The position numbers and the translations under genes are program-made. DNA of 64,000 nt from Mya arenaria (taxonomy: Eukaryota; Mollusca; Bivalvia; Myida; Myidae), in the NCBI RefSeq assembly GCF_026914265.1, contig NC_069123.1, positions 39,363,678-39,427,677 on the forward strand, read 5' to 3'. A model generated the notes under the pieces. That model was not told the origin of the DNA and did not search any database. It worked only from the letters and a program-made list of their open reading frames with translations. This document shows positions 22,926 to 35,848 of this stretch, piece by piece; position 1 is the first letter of the stretch, and each line of letters starts with the position of its first letter.

Positions 22926-23458
22926 TAACGTGTAAGTGTTGTACTGTACAGCATGAAATTATAACAGGTGGCAGTTCTGGGCACTTTCAATGATGTTTTC
23001 ATGGTGTTTTCAGGCTAATGTTATTTTATATAACTAAAACCGAAAACCTTACGCGAATATTCACTAGATAGTAGAAGATATTTATTGCAAAAAGTAAGTG
23101 GTTAACACGAAGCAATTCGCGAATGATTCAAGGTTATCTTACGGTAGTAATATGCCACCATATTTTCTATAGGATTGTGATTATACATGTATTAATGATA
23201 TGCTTACAAAAAATGTATTTGAACAGTTCATTTTACGTTTTTGTTTTTAATGATACCGGACATATCTTCATGATCTTGTTATTCGTTTTAAATGTTATGA
23301 ATATTCATAGTTAATATCTTTCTTTAATTCAGCCATTACTGTTTACATCATAAATGTATATACCAAAGACTTGGGGAGATATAGGATTGTGATTATTTAT
23401 GTATTAATGACATTCTTACAAACCTTTGTGCCAGTATTTGTTATACAATGTCGTGTAA
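22926..23458. other. AT-rich intergenic sequence
   Basis: Nothing coding. A phrase 'ataggattgtgattat' with 'gtattaatga' occurs at about 23169-23197 and again at 23381-23409, a short direct repeat. Confidence 0.5.
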
Positions 23459-23767
23459 ATGCACCAGTCAATTGTAACCACGCCCCCCCGGTCCGGGGAA
23501 TAGCGGGGACTTTGACTTGCGGTCCAGCCAAGTCCGGGTAAAATCCCCGCCCTGCTGGGACGAACTGCTGTTAAAATCCCTACAAAATGCCCCCGCACCC
23601 CAGGGACTCTAGGTAAGGCCAAATCCCCACTATTTTTATCGCGAAGACAAAACCACCGCATTCACCCGGCACCGCGGGACCATGAAGGTAAAAACACGGC
23701 CCATTTCCCCAGCTGTCCCCGGTATACCCCCGGACCTGGGGGCCGTGGTTACAATTGACTGGTGCAT
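23459..23767. mobile_element. MITE, ATGCACCAG family, copy 1
   Basis: 309 bp, GC-rich, with terminal inverted repeats of about 23 bp: left end ATGCACCAGTCAATTGTAAC, right end its reverse complement closing at GACTGGTGCAT. No transposase. A second copy lies at 50824-51143. Confidence 0.9.
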
Positions 23768-24499
23768 AACTTTAAGTCATGTCTGACATTCCAGACCGTG
23801 TTCATTGCTAATAGAGAGTAAACGGAGCTCGGAGTCCCATTTATTAATGACCTATTGAACGTTCTTAATCTATTAATCTAGACAGATATGGTTTTGTCCA
23901 ACTGAAGTAGGCGTACGCCGCTCATATGAACATCATTAATATCATCATGAATAAAACACAAATATCAAACTACTACAACTCATAATGGTATCAGAATTAT
24001 CGTGTTTTGAAGCGATCCGGACTTAATTTTGGATTATATCTCGTCTTAATAGCACACATGACCTTTCCAGTAGCACTTCATCTCCAGAGCAGTATTCTAT
24101 CGCATGCCTTCCACCACTTAACTCTTAAAGTGTTGAGAGATAAGCAAACAAATAGGCACGACAAGCCAAAAGGCTTCAAATATTGTTTGCCAAACCAGTC
24201 TTAATTACTTCCTCTTGTTGAGAAAACTTCACCTGGTCAAACCAAGAAGATGTATATAGATAGATCACTGTTTATAAACAATCAAGGTTTAATTGGACAA
24301 TACAAACGAGCAACAATCCACGGAAAAGAGAAACTAAACATAAATCTTCGGATGTTGAATGAAATAGGTCGGCATAAACCGCCCTTTTACAGGTGCGTAG
24401 CTCGATGTTTAGACGCATGCCTCAGAAATTCAGACTCATGATGGCAGAGTCGATTAACTGATCAGAACCATACCAGCATAGTTTAGTTGTAATGTTGAT

Positions 24500-24765
24500 A
24501 TGTTTATATGAAAACATAACACAAAAACTGTAAAATTTACGAGTAATAAATTATGTTCTGTTCAGTTCTGTATACTATAGTTTGAAAGATTTGTGATTTA
24601 CAATTCCAGTTCATCCTTAAACATAAATTGATTATAATAGTTATTTAATATTTGACACTACATTGTATAATTTGAATTGTAACATGATATTTAATATGTA
24701 TTTGAAACACAAAAAAAACTGTATAGTTTACGTGTAATAAATTATGTTCTGTTCTGTTCTGATAA
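24500..24765. repeat. Short direct duplication
   Basis: 'taataaattatgttctgttc' with flanking AT-rich sequence occurs at about 24543-24562 and again at about 24737-24756, spaced about 190 bp apart. No gene is evident between 23768 and 25029. Confidence 0.6.
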
Positions 24766-25029
24766 CAAAAACAAAAACGATTTAAAGTGTGAACAGCAGT
24801 AGTAACAACAACATCAATACATATATGTTGTCATCATCAGCTTTACGATGGATAATATCAAGTTGTAGCGACTGCTAGATGAATAAATTTAGGCGAACTC
24901 ATCATATTTAGGACACGAAGTTTGGTAAAACCGTACAATCTCTTGACATTCTCGGCCCTACAATATCAGTAACGAAAACGACAACAGCAAATGTTATAAT
25001 AGCTGTTTGGGTAGAAGTTACAGAGCTAT

Positions 25030-25790
25030 AAGTAAAAGTAGAAATAAGAGTAGAAGAAAGCGTGCGTGAAGTAAGAGTATACGTGGAAAGGCTAGAGGTA
25101 AGAGTAGAAGAGGATGTGTTTGAAGAAAGAGAAAGACGTGTATGTGTTGAAAGTAGTAGTTGAAGTGAATATGCTTGATATATGAGTGGAAGTAAATATT
25201 CTAGCAGTATGAGTAAATGCATCAATACTATCAGCCGGTAGAAATGTCAGAGCTAAAAGTTGATTTGCTAGCAGTTTGAGTAAAAGTGGAAGCGTCTAGC
25301 AATTAGAGTAAAAGTGATAGTGCTAGAAGTAAGAGTTGAAGTGGATGTTCAAGCAGTTACAGTTAAACTGGTAGTGCTTGCAATAAGAGTTGAGTTCATT
25401 AAGCTAGCAGTAAGACTTGAATTGCTAGTGTAAGCAGTAAGAGTTGAAGTGGCTGTGTTAGCAGTAATGTTGAAATGGTACTGCTAACATTTAGAGTTGA
25501 AGTGGTTGTGCAAGCAGTATAAGTTGAAGTGCTAGCAGTAAGAGAGGTTGTGGATGTGCTAGCAGTAAGAATTGAAGAAGTAGTGCTAGCAGTAAGAGCT
25601 GAAGTAATAGTGTTAAAGATAAGAGTTGAACTGGTAGTTCTAGCAGTAAGAGTTGAAGTAACAGTGCTATTAAAAGGTAAGAGTTGGAGTAGATGTGCTA
25701 GCAGAATAAAACATTTTGTACTAGCGAAACGAATAGAAATGGTTGTGTTATCAGTAAAAACAGAAGTTGCATTATACCATATAAAATGTG
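25030..25790. repeat. Degenerate minisatellite
   Basis: Repeated variants of 'gtgctagcagtaagagttga' with spacing near 30-40 bp. The open frames over it on both strands (24908-25225 minus, 25529-25804 plus) are Ser/Thr- or Val-rich by-products of the repeat. Confidence 0.75.
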
Positions 25791-26194
25791 AGCAGTGCAG
25801 TTAATACGCTATTGTGTAAGAAGCAAGAATACGAGCGGAATAGCTAGATCATATAAGCGTATCTCGACCCTGTTAAGGGTCTCGGGTGGTTTCGAAATCG
25901 ATGCATTTTCGCCGAGAGGATGACAAGCTACGCCACTGCATTTCATCCTAAATATGAGCTTTTGAAAGATCAATAAAAATCTCAGAAACATAACAAATAG
26001 TGATAAATACAGCACACGGAATTTACTCCATCATACTCATAACTGTGTTGTCCTAGCCCGGAAAATATTAAAACGAATAGGGAGTGATTGCAATATCATG
26101 TGATTAAACAAGAAATGCCACACGTGGAGTTTTAAATTAGGAATAACTATGGAGTAATCATTTTGCGTTATTTTGCGTGTCGGACAGCACAGCC

Positions 26195-27591
26195 ATGGAG
26201 CAGCCGCGTCCGGGAGAGATGGAAGATGACATGGATTCTTACATTGTGTATTCTAATTTTACCTCCGAATACGAAGATCTTTACAAACTGCTACTTCCAG
26301 AAAATGGTTATACTTTACCAGAAGAGTTCAATCATGGGTTAAAAATTACGTTAGCTGTCATATACAGCTTCCTGGCTGCGGGTGCCATACTTGGGAACGC
26401 TTGTATCTTTATGGTGATTTTGATAACACCGGCGCTTAGGACCGCTACCAACACGTTCATCCTTTCGTTGGCGGCGAGTGACGCTCTTGTAGCGGCGTGG
26501 ACAATGCCAATGCAGCTTGTGTTCTATATCCGGAACGAGTGGACGCTTGGAGACGCAATGTGCAAGGCGACAAGCTACGTACAGGGGACCAGCATCCTAG
26601 CCAGCATCCTGACCCTCACTGCCATCTCCGTTGAGAGGTGAGAATTAAAATGTCTTTATGTCATATGTATATTATTTTACTTGGTGTCTGTATTTATAAA
26701 GCATCAAAATTATGTTATACAGAAAAAAATCCATATTTTTGGATGAACTATCACAAAAATAAGATATGAATTTGAATACAACCTGTAAATCCGCAAATGC
26801 ATGAGGTTTTATACCAGTATATTAAAAAAAACACGTTTGGACTTTGGTGGGCACGTTATTGCATCATTTTAAAATTAGAAAGACATAATTCTTTAATTTA
26901 TCCTTTTTTCAGATATTACGTGATCTGGACTCCAATAAAAGCCCGCTATATTCGAAGTACAAGGACTGCCATCTTTACGGTTATGTCGCTATGGGGCGTT
27001 GCCATGGTAATCATGCTGCCGTTAATTTGGATACAGCGTTTAGAACAGCGACTTGCTCTGCAGCCGGAAGCTGTTCCACCGATAAGAATCGCCAAGTTGT
27101 GTGTTGAGTATTTCCCCAAATTCGAGTATGACGTTCTGTATACGTACGGCTTCTTCGTTTTATTTTTCCTAGGACCTCTCGGGTTGATGACGTATGCGTA
27201 CGGACGGATGGCGCGCATCCTATGGCTCCGGAAATACATTGGGGAGGAGGTGGTGGCCACGCAGGTCAGCGATAAACGCGAAGCCCAGAAGCGCAGTTTC
27301 GTCCGCATGCTTCTTGTCATAGTATTGTGTTTCACCCTTTGCTGGCTGCCGTTCTTCACAGTGCACTTGGTTCTCGTGCACGTTCCATTTACGTACCGCC
27401 TTCGCGTATTTCTGGCGTTCGCCAAGGTGTTTGGGTACTTCAACGCCTTTATCAACCCGTTTATTTACTTCTTCCTCAACCGGAAGTTCAACCGAGCCCT
27501 GCGGAAAATGGTTCCCGGTCGCAAGTGCTACTCTGGACGTCGGTCAGCTAAGTACAGCCGGAAACCGACCACACAAGTAACCGCTTTCTGA
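26195..27591 (+). CDS. Class A (rhodopsin-type) peptide-like G protein-coupled receptor
   Basis: Two exons, 26195-26637 and 26913-27591, encode 373 residues. The start ATG lies in a strong Kozak context (GCCATGG). The N-terminus is acidic with an N-glycosylation site (NFTS). Seven hydrophobic segments are visible. Family landmarks are GN in TM1, SLAASD in TM2, the Cys pair in MCKATSYVQ (TM3) and KLCVEYFP (second outer loop), ERYYVIWTPIKARY (DRY-type), CFTLCWLPFF in TM6 and NPFIYFFLNRKF in TM7. The single phase-2 intron falls inside the ERY triplet. The pattern fits a neuropeptide receptor of the beta group (orexin/allatotropin, CCK, RYamide or similar types); I cannot fix the ligand. The C-terminal tail is short and basic. 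AATAAA lies at 27607-27612. Confidence 0.93.
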
Positions 27592-27612
27592 TTACTGGCA
27601 AATCAGAATAAA

Positions 27613-30600
27613 AAAGTGAAGCCATATTGTGTTGTGTTCTGAATCGTTTGAAGCTGTTTTATGGACGAAAAGTCTCTTTAATCGCCACGCTTTGCATAAA
27701 TTTTCTTAACACGTACCACATTCTTACCAGATACCAGGAGTGGATACAAGATTTTATGTTAGATTGGGCGAAACTAAGGGGCGTAAACTTTTGACGTGCG
27801 CCCCTCCCTTAGAATCGTAATGTATATGGTCAACTGTGTTGGCAAGGGGTTTTAGGATACTTCCCCAAGAAAAAAATAATAATTTCTAGTCCAAAATGGT
27901 GCATTTTGGGCGTAATTTATTCCTTTTTTCCTCCTGTATTAAAATTAAAAAGAAACATGGCCGGTTTTAGGGGGGGGGGATGCGCCCCCCTTGACCCGCT
28001 AGTGGGTACCGCATTCTCTAAGATTGCACTACCTGGTTGTATCTTGACGCAAACTGACATGGACAGATCCGCCAAGGTGAAAGACATAGCTGTCCACTTC
28101 CCACTCGGGTTCGAGCCTGCCCCACCATAATCCACGTTTTCTCGCCACCCCTAGATGCTGCGTGAAGTCAGCTCAACATTCGACACTGAATATTGTACTG
28201 GCACGACATTGGGCATTCGACATTGAAAGGGGTTTTTTCATGTCAGCTCATATAATTATATAGTTTTCTTCACACTAATCTTAATAAACTATAAAGTCGT
28301 TTGGTTTTGATTACATAACAAAAATCAGCACACATTTAAGACAAACAACTACCTTAAATAATATCTGTTAAATTGGAGGACATCTGAGATACTTTACATG
28401 TTACTTACAACTTGCTTTCCAATTCATTTCATTTTTTTCCTTTAACTGGTTTCCATGCTTTTTTGCCAAAAATGGCTCGTTCCAAGGCAAAAAAATAGTT
28501 GTCAAAACGTTCAATCTGTGAGAGGGCAGCTTTAACATTTTCACTGTAATTTTTCATATATGTTGCATTAGCCTGACTTCTATGGCAATGATGCACACTC
28601 ACAATGTTCAGCACTAAAGACTCAATAGATGATAATGTGATATTTCGAAGTTACTTTGAGCCGCATCATTAAACGTTGAAAAAAAATGAATTACATTATT
28701 TGTAACTGCATATGAAAACATGTGTTTGTATTTATAAATCACCAATGGAATTGATACATTCATCTTTTACCACTTAAGTTCGGCGTAATTATCAAAGTTA
28801 TGCACACAAATAACATTGATAAGAGATGCCAGGATGACTGTTTGTTGACATCCCATAGTAATTCCTAATGTTTAGGCATTTTGTTTGTTTAACTAGCTTG
28901 TTTGTGTTTGTGATTTAAGGCCCTTATCAATTCGTCAATAAAGGTGAGAGTGATCCCTGACCCAGCTTTATGACAGACGAGGCCCGACAAGCTGACCAGT
29001 GTCGCTCAAAAAATTCCTTTTTTTCAGAAAATTAAGATATCCGATCCATAAGTTAACAAGTTATGAAATCTTTTCATTAACTATAATATTTAATGAAGAT
29101 GCCTGGTATTAAACCCTATAATAAAATTGTGGTATCATTCGAAAGAGGCTTGCTGTCAACAAATATTTAAAATAAATGATAGAAAAATCAGCCTTTATTA
29201 ACTCATTGCAGTTTGCATTTATGTTTTTTTATATCATCTGAAAGCGAACCTGAAATGACATATTTTCATTGTTCATGGACAAACAGCTTATTTTCTAACA
29301 TTATTTGGTATATTTAACAGTCATGTACAAATACATTTGGATTGCGATCTCTTGTTTTAGAATTATCTTTTTGCAATCCTTTTTTGCAGGGTCTTTACTT
29401 TTTATGCAACAATGGTTATCTTTACCCAACTATGGCAACTCAAGTCAAGTATTGGCAGTATATACGCATTGTAAAACATGTTTCCTCGCATCTGTGAGCT
29501 AGAACATAATATTTTCAGAAGCGAAATTTTAGAGTAAACTTCTTTGTAAACAAAACTAATTTGTGAATGCCATTTAAGGTCAAATTCTATGAAGATTCAA
29601 AGCATTTTTTGTACATAAACATTTAATCTATCGACAACTTTCTTTGTCTTATTGTGTGTACCTATAACCATGCATTTTGATTTAGTTGGATGTAAAGACA
29701 TGTTATTTTATTTTGCATCAATCGACGACTTAGTTTAGATTACTTTTTGTTTGAAATACAATGCTAGATAAATTGCTACCAGATTCGTTAAAGGTTGAAT
29801 CATCAGCAAACAAATATACGCGTATATTCATTTTATTATTACAAAGTGCTATCATTTTAATATATATTAGAAACAATTGTGGACACAGTATGGACCCCTA
29901 CGCACGCCTGATATTATAGTTAATTCACAACAAATTTTGAGAAACTGTTCTTGTTTTGATTTAAATCTATTAAGAGCACATCACGGAATAGTTCACATTA
30001 AAAAGTTGGCAACGATGTCGTTAGTCACATGTTCGCTTAAATAAAGTTCGGAACAAACTACCCATTTAGGTAAAGTTTGCTTGTGTGTTCCTTATTGCAA
30101 AAAATAAATGAATAAGCGATAAAACTATAATTGCATTTGGTTATTTAACGTATCCAACGTAAACTAAACTTGTCCTTTCTACCTGTCAGTGGTAATGAAT
30201 GTTAAAGACCCGGTTTCACTAAGCGTTAAAATTTTAGATTTTTTTTTAAATGCGTATATAAGTAATAACTATGATAAAGTCTAAGATAATGTTTGATAAA
30301 ACCCCGAGGTTCACACGATGCTTTATTAAACAGAAATGGGTGGGAAATACAAAGGGAATCACTAGCTCAATCACTTGCTCACACTATGCTAATGAGGTAG
30401 ATAAGTGGGCGGGGCATAGCGCTTTGCAAACAATACCTGAACAGTTGCCAGACTCTATTTGCGGTTTTAGACTGGAGAAATAACAAGAGGATTACTGAAC
30501 AATTTCAAATAAAATTTCACATGACAAATCTACACATTTATACCAAAACTCTAGTGTTTCCCCCGAAACATGTCTTAACTGGGGGTCAGTGTGGAGTTTG

Positions 30601-31513
30601 TTATAAAAAAAAACAAGGCGCTCATGAAACTAGCATATAACGTATATTCTGGGACGCCTTCGTACCACTATTGAATAACAACAACGTGTTTTTATTTCCA
30701 TATTCTGGAACCTTGCGGTCAGGATCAGATTAAATATTCTTGGCTACATTAATAATAAACTTAAAACAGCACACACCACAACTCATTCTCTTACTTTGTC
30801 TTTCCGTCAGTTTCAATCTTAGCCTCTGTGATTAATGGAAATGCGTTTTACGAATAATATGTGTTCATCACTTTGATGCCAAGATCCCTTGGAAGTCAAT
30901 GTTCAAAAATGGATTTTAAAGCAATAATTTGTATCATTCATAAAAATTGTTGTGTGTATTGTTATGATATCTGCCCTTTCTGTATCTTACTACCTCCCTT
31001 TTCTTCAGTTGAATATTATTAAGCTTCGACTAAACTATTTTATGAAAATAACAGTGTAAGTATGATTATTTGGTTTAATTTTTTATATTAAGACCAAAAA
31101 CATATAAAACAGAAATGTCAAATAACTTACCCAAAATACATTTTACATAAACAGTTTCTTGTTCTTTACTTCAACTGAACTTCGAAGTGAAATGCCCGAT
31201 TTTTCAATGCTTCAAGGCAAAAACATTAATTAAAAATAACTATTGCCTTGACTTTTCAATGAACTATCATTCAATAACATTACGCACATATATCGACCAT
31301 ATGCTCACATACTAAACTTAAATTATGCAATTCTACAATCTACAGCGTTCCGTATTTCTTCAGTTAATGACACTGAATTTTGATTATAAAACGTCATTGA
31401 CGGGCCTCAATTGGAAAGTGTTATTTACAACCAATGATCGAAGATTAATCCCAGTGGTCCATTTCATGTGGATGAAAAGTTTATTATTAAAGGCTATATA
31501 TGCGTGAACAGAG
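27613..31513. other. Intergenic region between GPCR and secreted-protein gene
   Basis: No convincing gene. It contains a poly-G tract with a GC-rich block (about 27970-28135) and an inverted copy of the AAAGCTGC repeat at 28450-28535. The open frames at 29305-29502 and 30271-30483 have no recognisable domain. Confidence 0.5.
28450..28535 (-). repeat. AAAGCTGC...CACAGATT dispersed repeat, copy 1
   Basis: On the minus strand it reads TTAAAGCTGCCCTCTCACAG, then GAACGTTTTGACAACTATTT and a GAACGAGCCA segment. The same order is seen at 38752-38843 (minus) and, shortened, at 36517-36568 (plus). Confidence 0.75.
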
Positions 31514-33486
31514 ATGAAGTTGAACGTGTTATTGGTGTGTGTGATTCTGGGGCTGGTGGGGAGAAGCTGGCAACAAGATGCGGAGGACAGAGGTTGTGAT
31601 ATTGATATCGGCATACATAGCGGGTAAGGCGAGTTTTAATTTGTATTTGTGGTAAATGTCATGAGGTTGCATTGTGAGCTATATCCTTATTACAATACAC
31701 AAATGTAAGTGGCATCTTTCCAACATGTCTTAGAACAAGATATGTTCCTTTTCTGTTTTTCATTGTTTATGTTGTATGCAACTAATTATCACAATGGAAA
31801 TAATTAAGGCTTCTCTGAGACTGTTTTTGTGTTTTCTTTTGTAGTACAGGTGTCGATGTCATGGATTATCAGTATATGCATGTGTGCGATATTTCTATAT
31901 TTACTACGTATGTTTTGAGTGGTCATGTTACGCACCCCTTTCCGAAATAAATCCATCTAACTTGTAAATCATTCATTAAATGTTTAAAGGTTAAAGGTTT
32001 GCAATGATGAAATTGCATTTTGATTAATTATGATATAAATATCAGGTTTAACGAGATATCTGAGGACAGTGAGGCGGGTAGCGGGCATGACGGTTCCGGT
32101 ACGTTAATTCCCGAGGGGTGCTCCGAGGGTGAGATCACATGGCACTACCCCCGAGGAACGATAAATGTGACATTCACGCGCACTGCCCTAGGCGACCAGG
32201 CGCGTAACCGCAGGGTGGCGCTGAAAGTGTGTCTGACTGACGGCATTGGCGACGGCGTCACGGCCATAAGGGACGTCGGCAGACGCCGTGGTGGCCCGCT
32301 TGAAGATGAACAGACAGGTAGAACTATTATTTTTATTAAGCTATTTTTAATAAGCTATTTTCGGTGAAATGGGAGTTGGTTTTTCATGTCTTTTCACTCG
32401 GCTGTGGCAAGGCCGATATATCTACATTTAAAAGCTCATCAATACATTTTTATTTATGCTTTAATAAAAAAATGTTTGCTCGGGAAAACAACATAGCCGG
32501 TATCAATGAAAGAGAGATGATGATCGTGTGTAAAAGAAGGGCTCGGATCCGAGACCATCTGGTTGAGAACACTGGTGACTAGACAAACTTAACAGTGAAA
32601 GTGTCAATTTTGATAAATAAGTAAAGCTTAGTTTTAAAATTATTATTATTTATTTTACAACTCGATGCAAACAGATGCGTCGAATAAACCTGAATAATTT
32701 TGTGACTCCAGAAAACGGAGAAAATTGGGCCTGTGCAGAGCCGAGCAGACGACGTGTGACAATTTCGTTCGTGGCAGATGGAGAAATGTTCTATATGAAG
32801 GTATCTTACATGTTGTACTTTTAACAATCGGGAAATCTTGTAAAACCATTTTATTTATACAAAATGTGTGGTCGTTTTGTTCATACTTATTTGAACCGTC
32901 ACCCACTGAGCTTATTAAAAAGCAACGCTTAAACGAGTTTTGTTTCAATCATGCCGAAGGGTAAATATATATATTAACCCCAAACAGTGTTAACTTTTTG
33001 TTAGATAAGGAGATTCGTTTCGTGTTAAGCATTGGTCTTGGGGATTTTGTGCAGAGCTACTGCAATTTAAAACCAGTTCGCTTTACAAATGGAAAAAACA
33101 ACAGTTTTTCGTACCATTAATCCAATAATTAAGCTTTTGTAGTGATACGTTAGACCTTTGTAGTAGTTGTTGGGTGTAATAGTTGATATAAGTGTCCATG
33201 ATTTATCCCACAGAGTTACTTCTACAAAGTTGAAGCCTCGACAGTAGGTGGACACGGAGGCGGTAGAAATGGAGGCGGTAGGCAGGGCGGCAGAAACCGA
33301 GGTGGTAGACGGGGCGGCAGGAACCGAGGCGGCGGACGGGGCGGTCTTCGACGGCGCAACAACCGAAATCGCGAGAGGCAGAACGGACATGAAGAGGTAG
33401 ACACGGACCCAAGGCGCCCAGTTCATCTGCCCGCGAGAGGAATAAATAGGCCAAGGCCAGTTCTTGAGCCCCAGACTATGGATTAA
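31514..33486 (+). CDS. Secreted meteorin-like protein with Arg/Gly-rich C-terminal tail
   Basis: Four exons, 31514-31623, 32046-32317, 32712-32800 and 33214-33486, with GT-AG borders and matching phases (2, 1, 0), encode 247 residues. Residues 1-20 (MKLNVLLVCVILGLVGRSW) form a signal peptide, so the product is secreted. The middle (about 35-155) has EGCSEGEITWHYPRGTINV, KVCLTDG and WACAEPSRRRVTISFVADGE. This resembles the first half of meteorin/meteorin-like proteins (a CAEG...W-YP-G motif, then a Cys and an F/V-A segment), but some usual cysteines are missing. The last exon is GGR/GGRN-repeat rich and strongly basic, then ends in a Pro/Arg stretch. The receptor or matrix role is unknown. Splice edges of exon 3 were chosen by phase; an earlier CAG at 32681 leads to a stop. 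It could be a separate lineage-specific secreted family. Confidence 0.7.
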
Positions 33487-34202
33487 ACAAGAACTCTTAC
33501 TGTATTGAATCATTATACGTTAAACGTAACATTACGCGTCTTAAAAACGGTTCTTTAGTGACCTAACTGTATTGCTTCCGTTTAAATAAGTGAAGAAACG
33601 GAAGAAGGAACAACTAACTATAGGACTGATTTGGTTCCGGTTTAGTATATTCACTTTCTTTAGACATTTCATACTTTCTGTGTTATTGTTATTTATGTAA
33701 ACTGTATTTTAAAGGCCTTTTTATATAAAATATATAAAAACATAAATGTGTTACTACAAATTAATACAAAGTAAACAAAAAACGTGCCGTTATATAGTGC
33801 AACTGTGTCCCTCGCCTGCTGCAGGTGAACTCGCTTCACGCGGCCATGGCGTCCCGCGTTCCATTAAGCTTTGTTCCATGCATGTCCATGGGGCGCATGT
33901 TTTACAGTTTTATTTCTATGTCGGACAATTGCAGGCTAGAACTCGTCAAATAATAGAAAATTTCTACGTTAGTTTCTAAAACTATGTTAATAGTATATAT
34001 TGCCATTTTCTACCTGGCGTAGATTTTTCGAACGATACAAGGAAGTGTGGCAGTTCAAAGGTTTAGTGTGATATTTTTCTAAACATAGCATAACTTAGCG
34101 GGTGTTTTCGATCTTGCAATGAATGTAAATTGTCGTTGGCTACAGACGTTTTCGACAAAGGCCTGACTCCGCCGCTGATGCTTTTGCATACAAATGAACT
34201 TC

Positions 34203-34203
<1 letters not shown>
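33487..34203. other. Intergenic AT-rich sequence
   Basis: Probable 3' UTR and spacer. No gene or repeat recognised. Confidence 0.4.
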
Positions 34204-34242
<39 letters not shown>

Positions 34243-34270
34243 CCACCACCACCACCACCACCACCTCCAC

Positions 34271-34353
<83 letters not shown>

Positions 34354-34397
34354 CCACCACTACCACCATTATCATCATCATCATCATCATCATCATT

Positions 34398-34464
<67 letters not shown>

Positions 34465-34548
34465 CCATCATCACTATCATCACTATCATCACTATCATCA
34501 TCAGTCATCAACAACAACAACACCATCATTATCATCATCATCATCATG
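34204..34548. repeat. (ATC)n trinucleotide microsatellite
   Basis: About 345 bp of CAT/ATC triplets with CAC, TAC and TAT interruptions. It creates artificial poly-His, poly-Ile, poly-Asp and poly-Met frames on both strands. Confidence 0.98.
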
Positions 34549-35191
34549 TATTCTTCCATATCACTGGTTATATGAAACGTTTTACATGAGAGACTAACTA
34601 TTCAAAGCTTTGTAATAACATCAATGATCTATTGAAACTAGAAACTAGTGGAGTGGCTAGATAAGCTCTACATCTATCTTAAAACTTCCTGTTTAAAGTA
34701 ATATCAGTGAGAATATGTTTTTATAAAGCGTAAGTTCGATAATAAAGCCATTAAGTGATTTTGATGTTGGGACATACATAAGTTTTCAATAGTTTTTTTT
34801 GGTTGGAAAACTGTAATTCTACGTAGTCCGCTACCCTACTATCCAGGTATGTTTAAAAATATACCAATATGTAAGCATGTGTACTAGTAAATTAACCGTT
34901 TACAGTTCTGTTTTTTATCGTTTTAAGACATAATTATGATACAGCACTGCATCCGTAATAATTCGTAAACTAAAAAAATGTATAATAATTTTAAAACTAT
35001 TCAGAGGCAAATATGACAATAAGCCTGCCTTTAAATATTGACCTTGACCTTCTTAGTCATTTTCACATCGTTTCAAGGGACTAAACAAAAATAGCAACAA
35101 TAATAATGGCCGGTGTATAGATAAATGTCCTGGTTATGTCTGTACCAGCATAAATACATGATTGTGTATATATGTATCTTACAATATTTAA

Positions 35192-35549
35192 AGTGACACT
35201 CTTATAAAAAATCAATGTATAAACATGTTTAAAAACACATTTATCCTACAACTACTTACCAAATGATGCATTTATGAAAACTATTAATTACTGATTTTAC
35301 AATTTTATCACCATGTATTTAATAGCTGAACATGCAAAAATATTAAACGATTGGTGAATGCTAAAACATTAGCTGCGATCTACAATCGTCTCATAAGGTA
35401 GCAATACCGTGTTTACTGCATATTTCTTTCAAGTTAAACTCGGTATCCTTTATAAGCACCATTGTTTTCGACATTTTTTCATCCTTTTTGGTATATTAAA
35501 ACGATAGTTTTAAATGTGTTAACACTTATTTGGGAGTAATGGTGCATCT
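35192..35549. mobile_element. TTAA-flanked MITE, copy 1
   Basis: 358 bp between TTAA at 35188-35191 and TTAA at 35550-35553. It is the reverse complement of most of 60924-61291: 'gggagtaatggtgc', 'cctttttggtatattaaaa' and 'attggtgaatgctaaa' all match inverted. The TTAA target is characteristic of piggyBac-type elements. Ends start AGTG/AGAT and are only weakly inverted. Confidence 0.7.
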
Positions 35550-35848
35550 TTAATAAACGGTATCATTTCACAATCTTTCTAATATCAGAGTGAAGTTTCG
35601 CAAGTCGGCACGTGTTGGTGATAAACTATATTTCCTTAAGAAGTGTTATCCAACTAGGAGTGCAAACCACAGTATAATATATTACACTATACACTTCTTT
35701 CATCTAATTATTAAGAGCAGTTGTGAATAATAAGAAACTTGAGCGATTAGGAATATAGGAAAAAAATGGACGATTTCTCCTATAGGACTTGAATCTATGT
35801 TAAATAACCATTAAAAACAGTGCTACAACACATACAAGGTATGTTTAG

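Noticed and set aside
25529-25804. Val-rich 91-residue frame
   Set aside because: Translation of the degenerate AGCAGTAAGAGTTGA minisatellite.
26797-26912. Upstream extension of the second GPCR exon from an in-frame ATG
   Set aside because: It reads through intron sequence; the acceptor at 26912 rebuilds the ERYYVI motif exactly.
26946-27455. 169-residue antisense frame opposite the GPCR
   Set aside because: Shadow of the conserved receptor exon; no independent features.
27960-28140. GC-rich block with GGGTTCGAGCC, considered as a SINE B box
   Set aside because: No matching A box at the right distance and no second copy in the window.
34079-34597. Poly-His, poly-Asp, poly-Ile and poly-Met frames
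   Set aside because: Artefacts of the ATC microsatellite in different frames.
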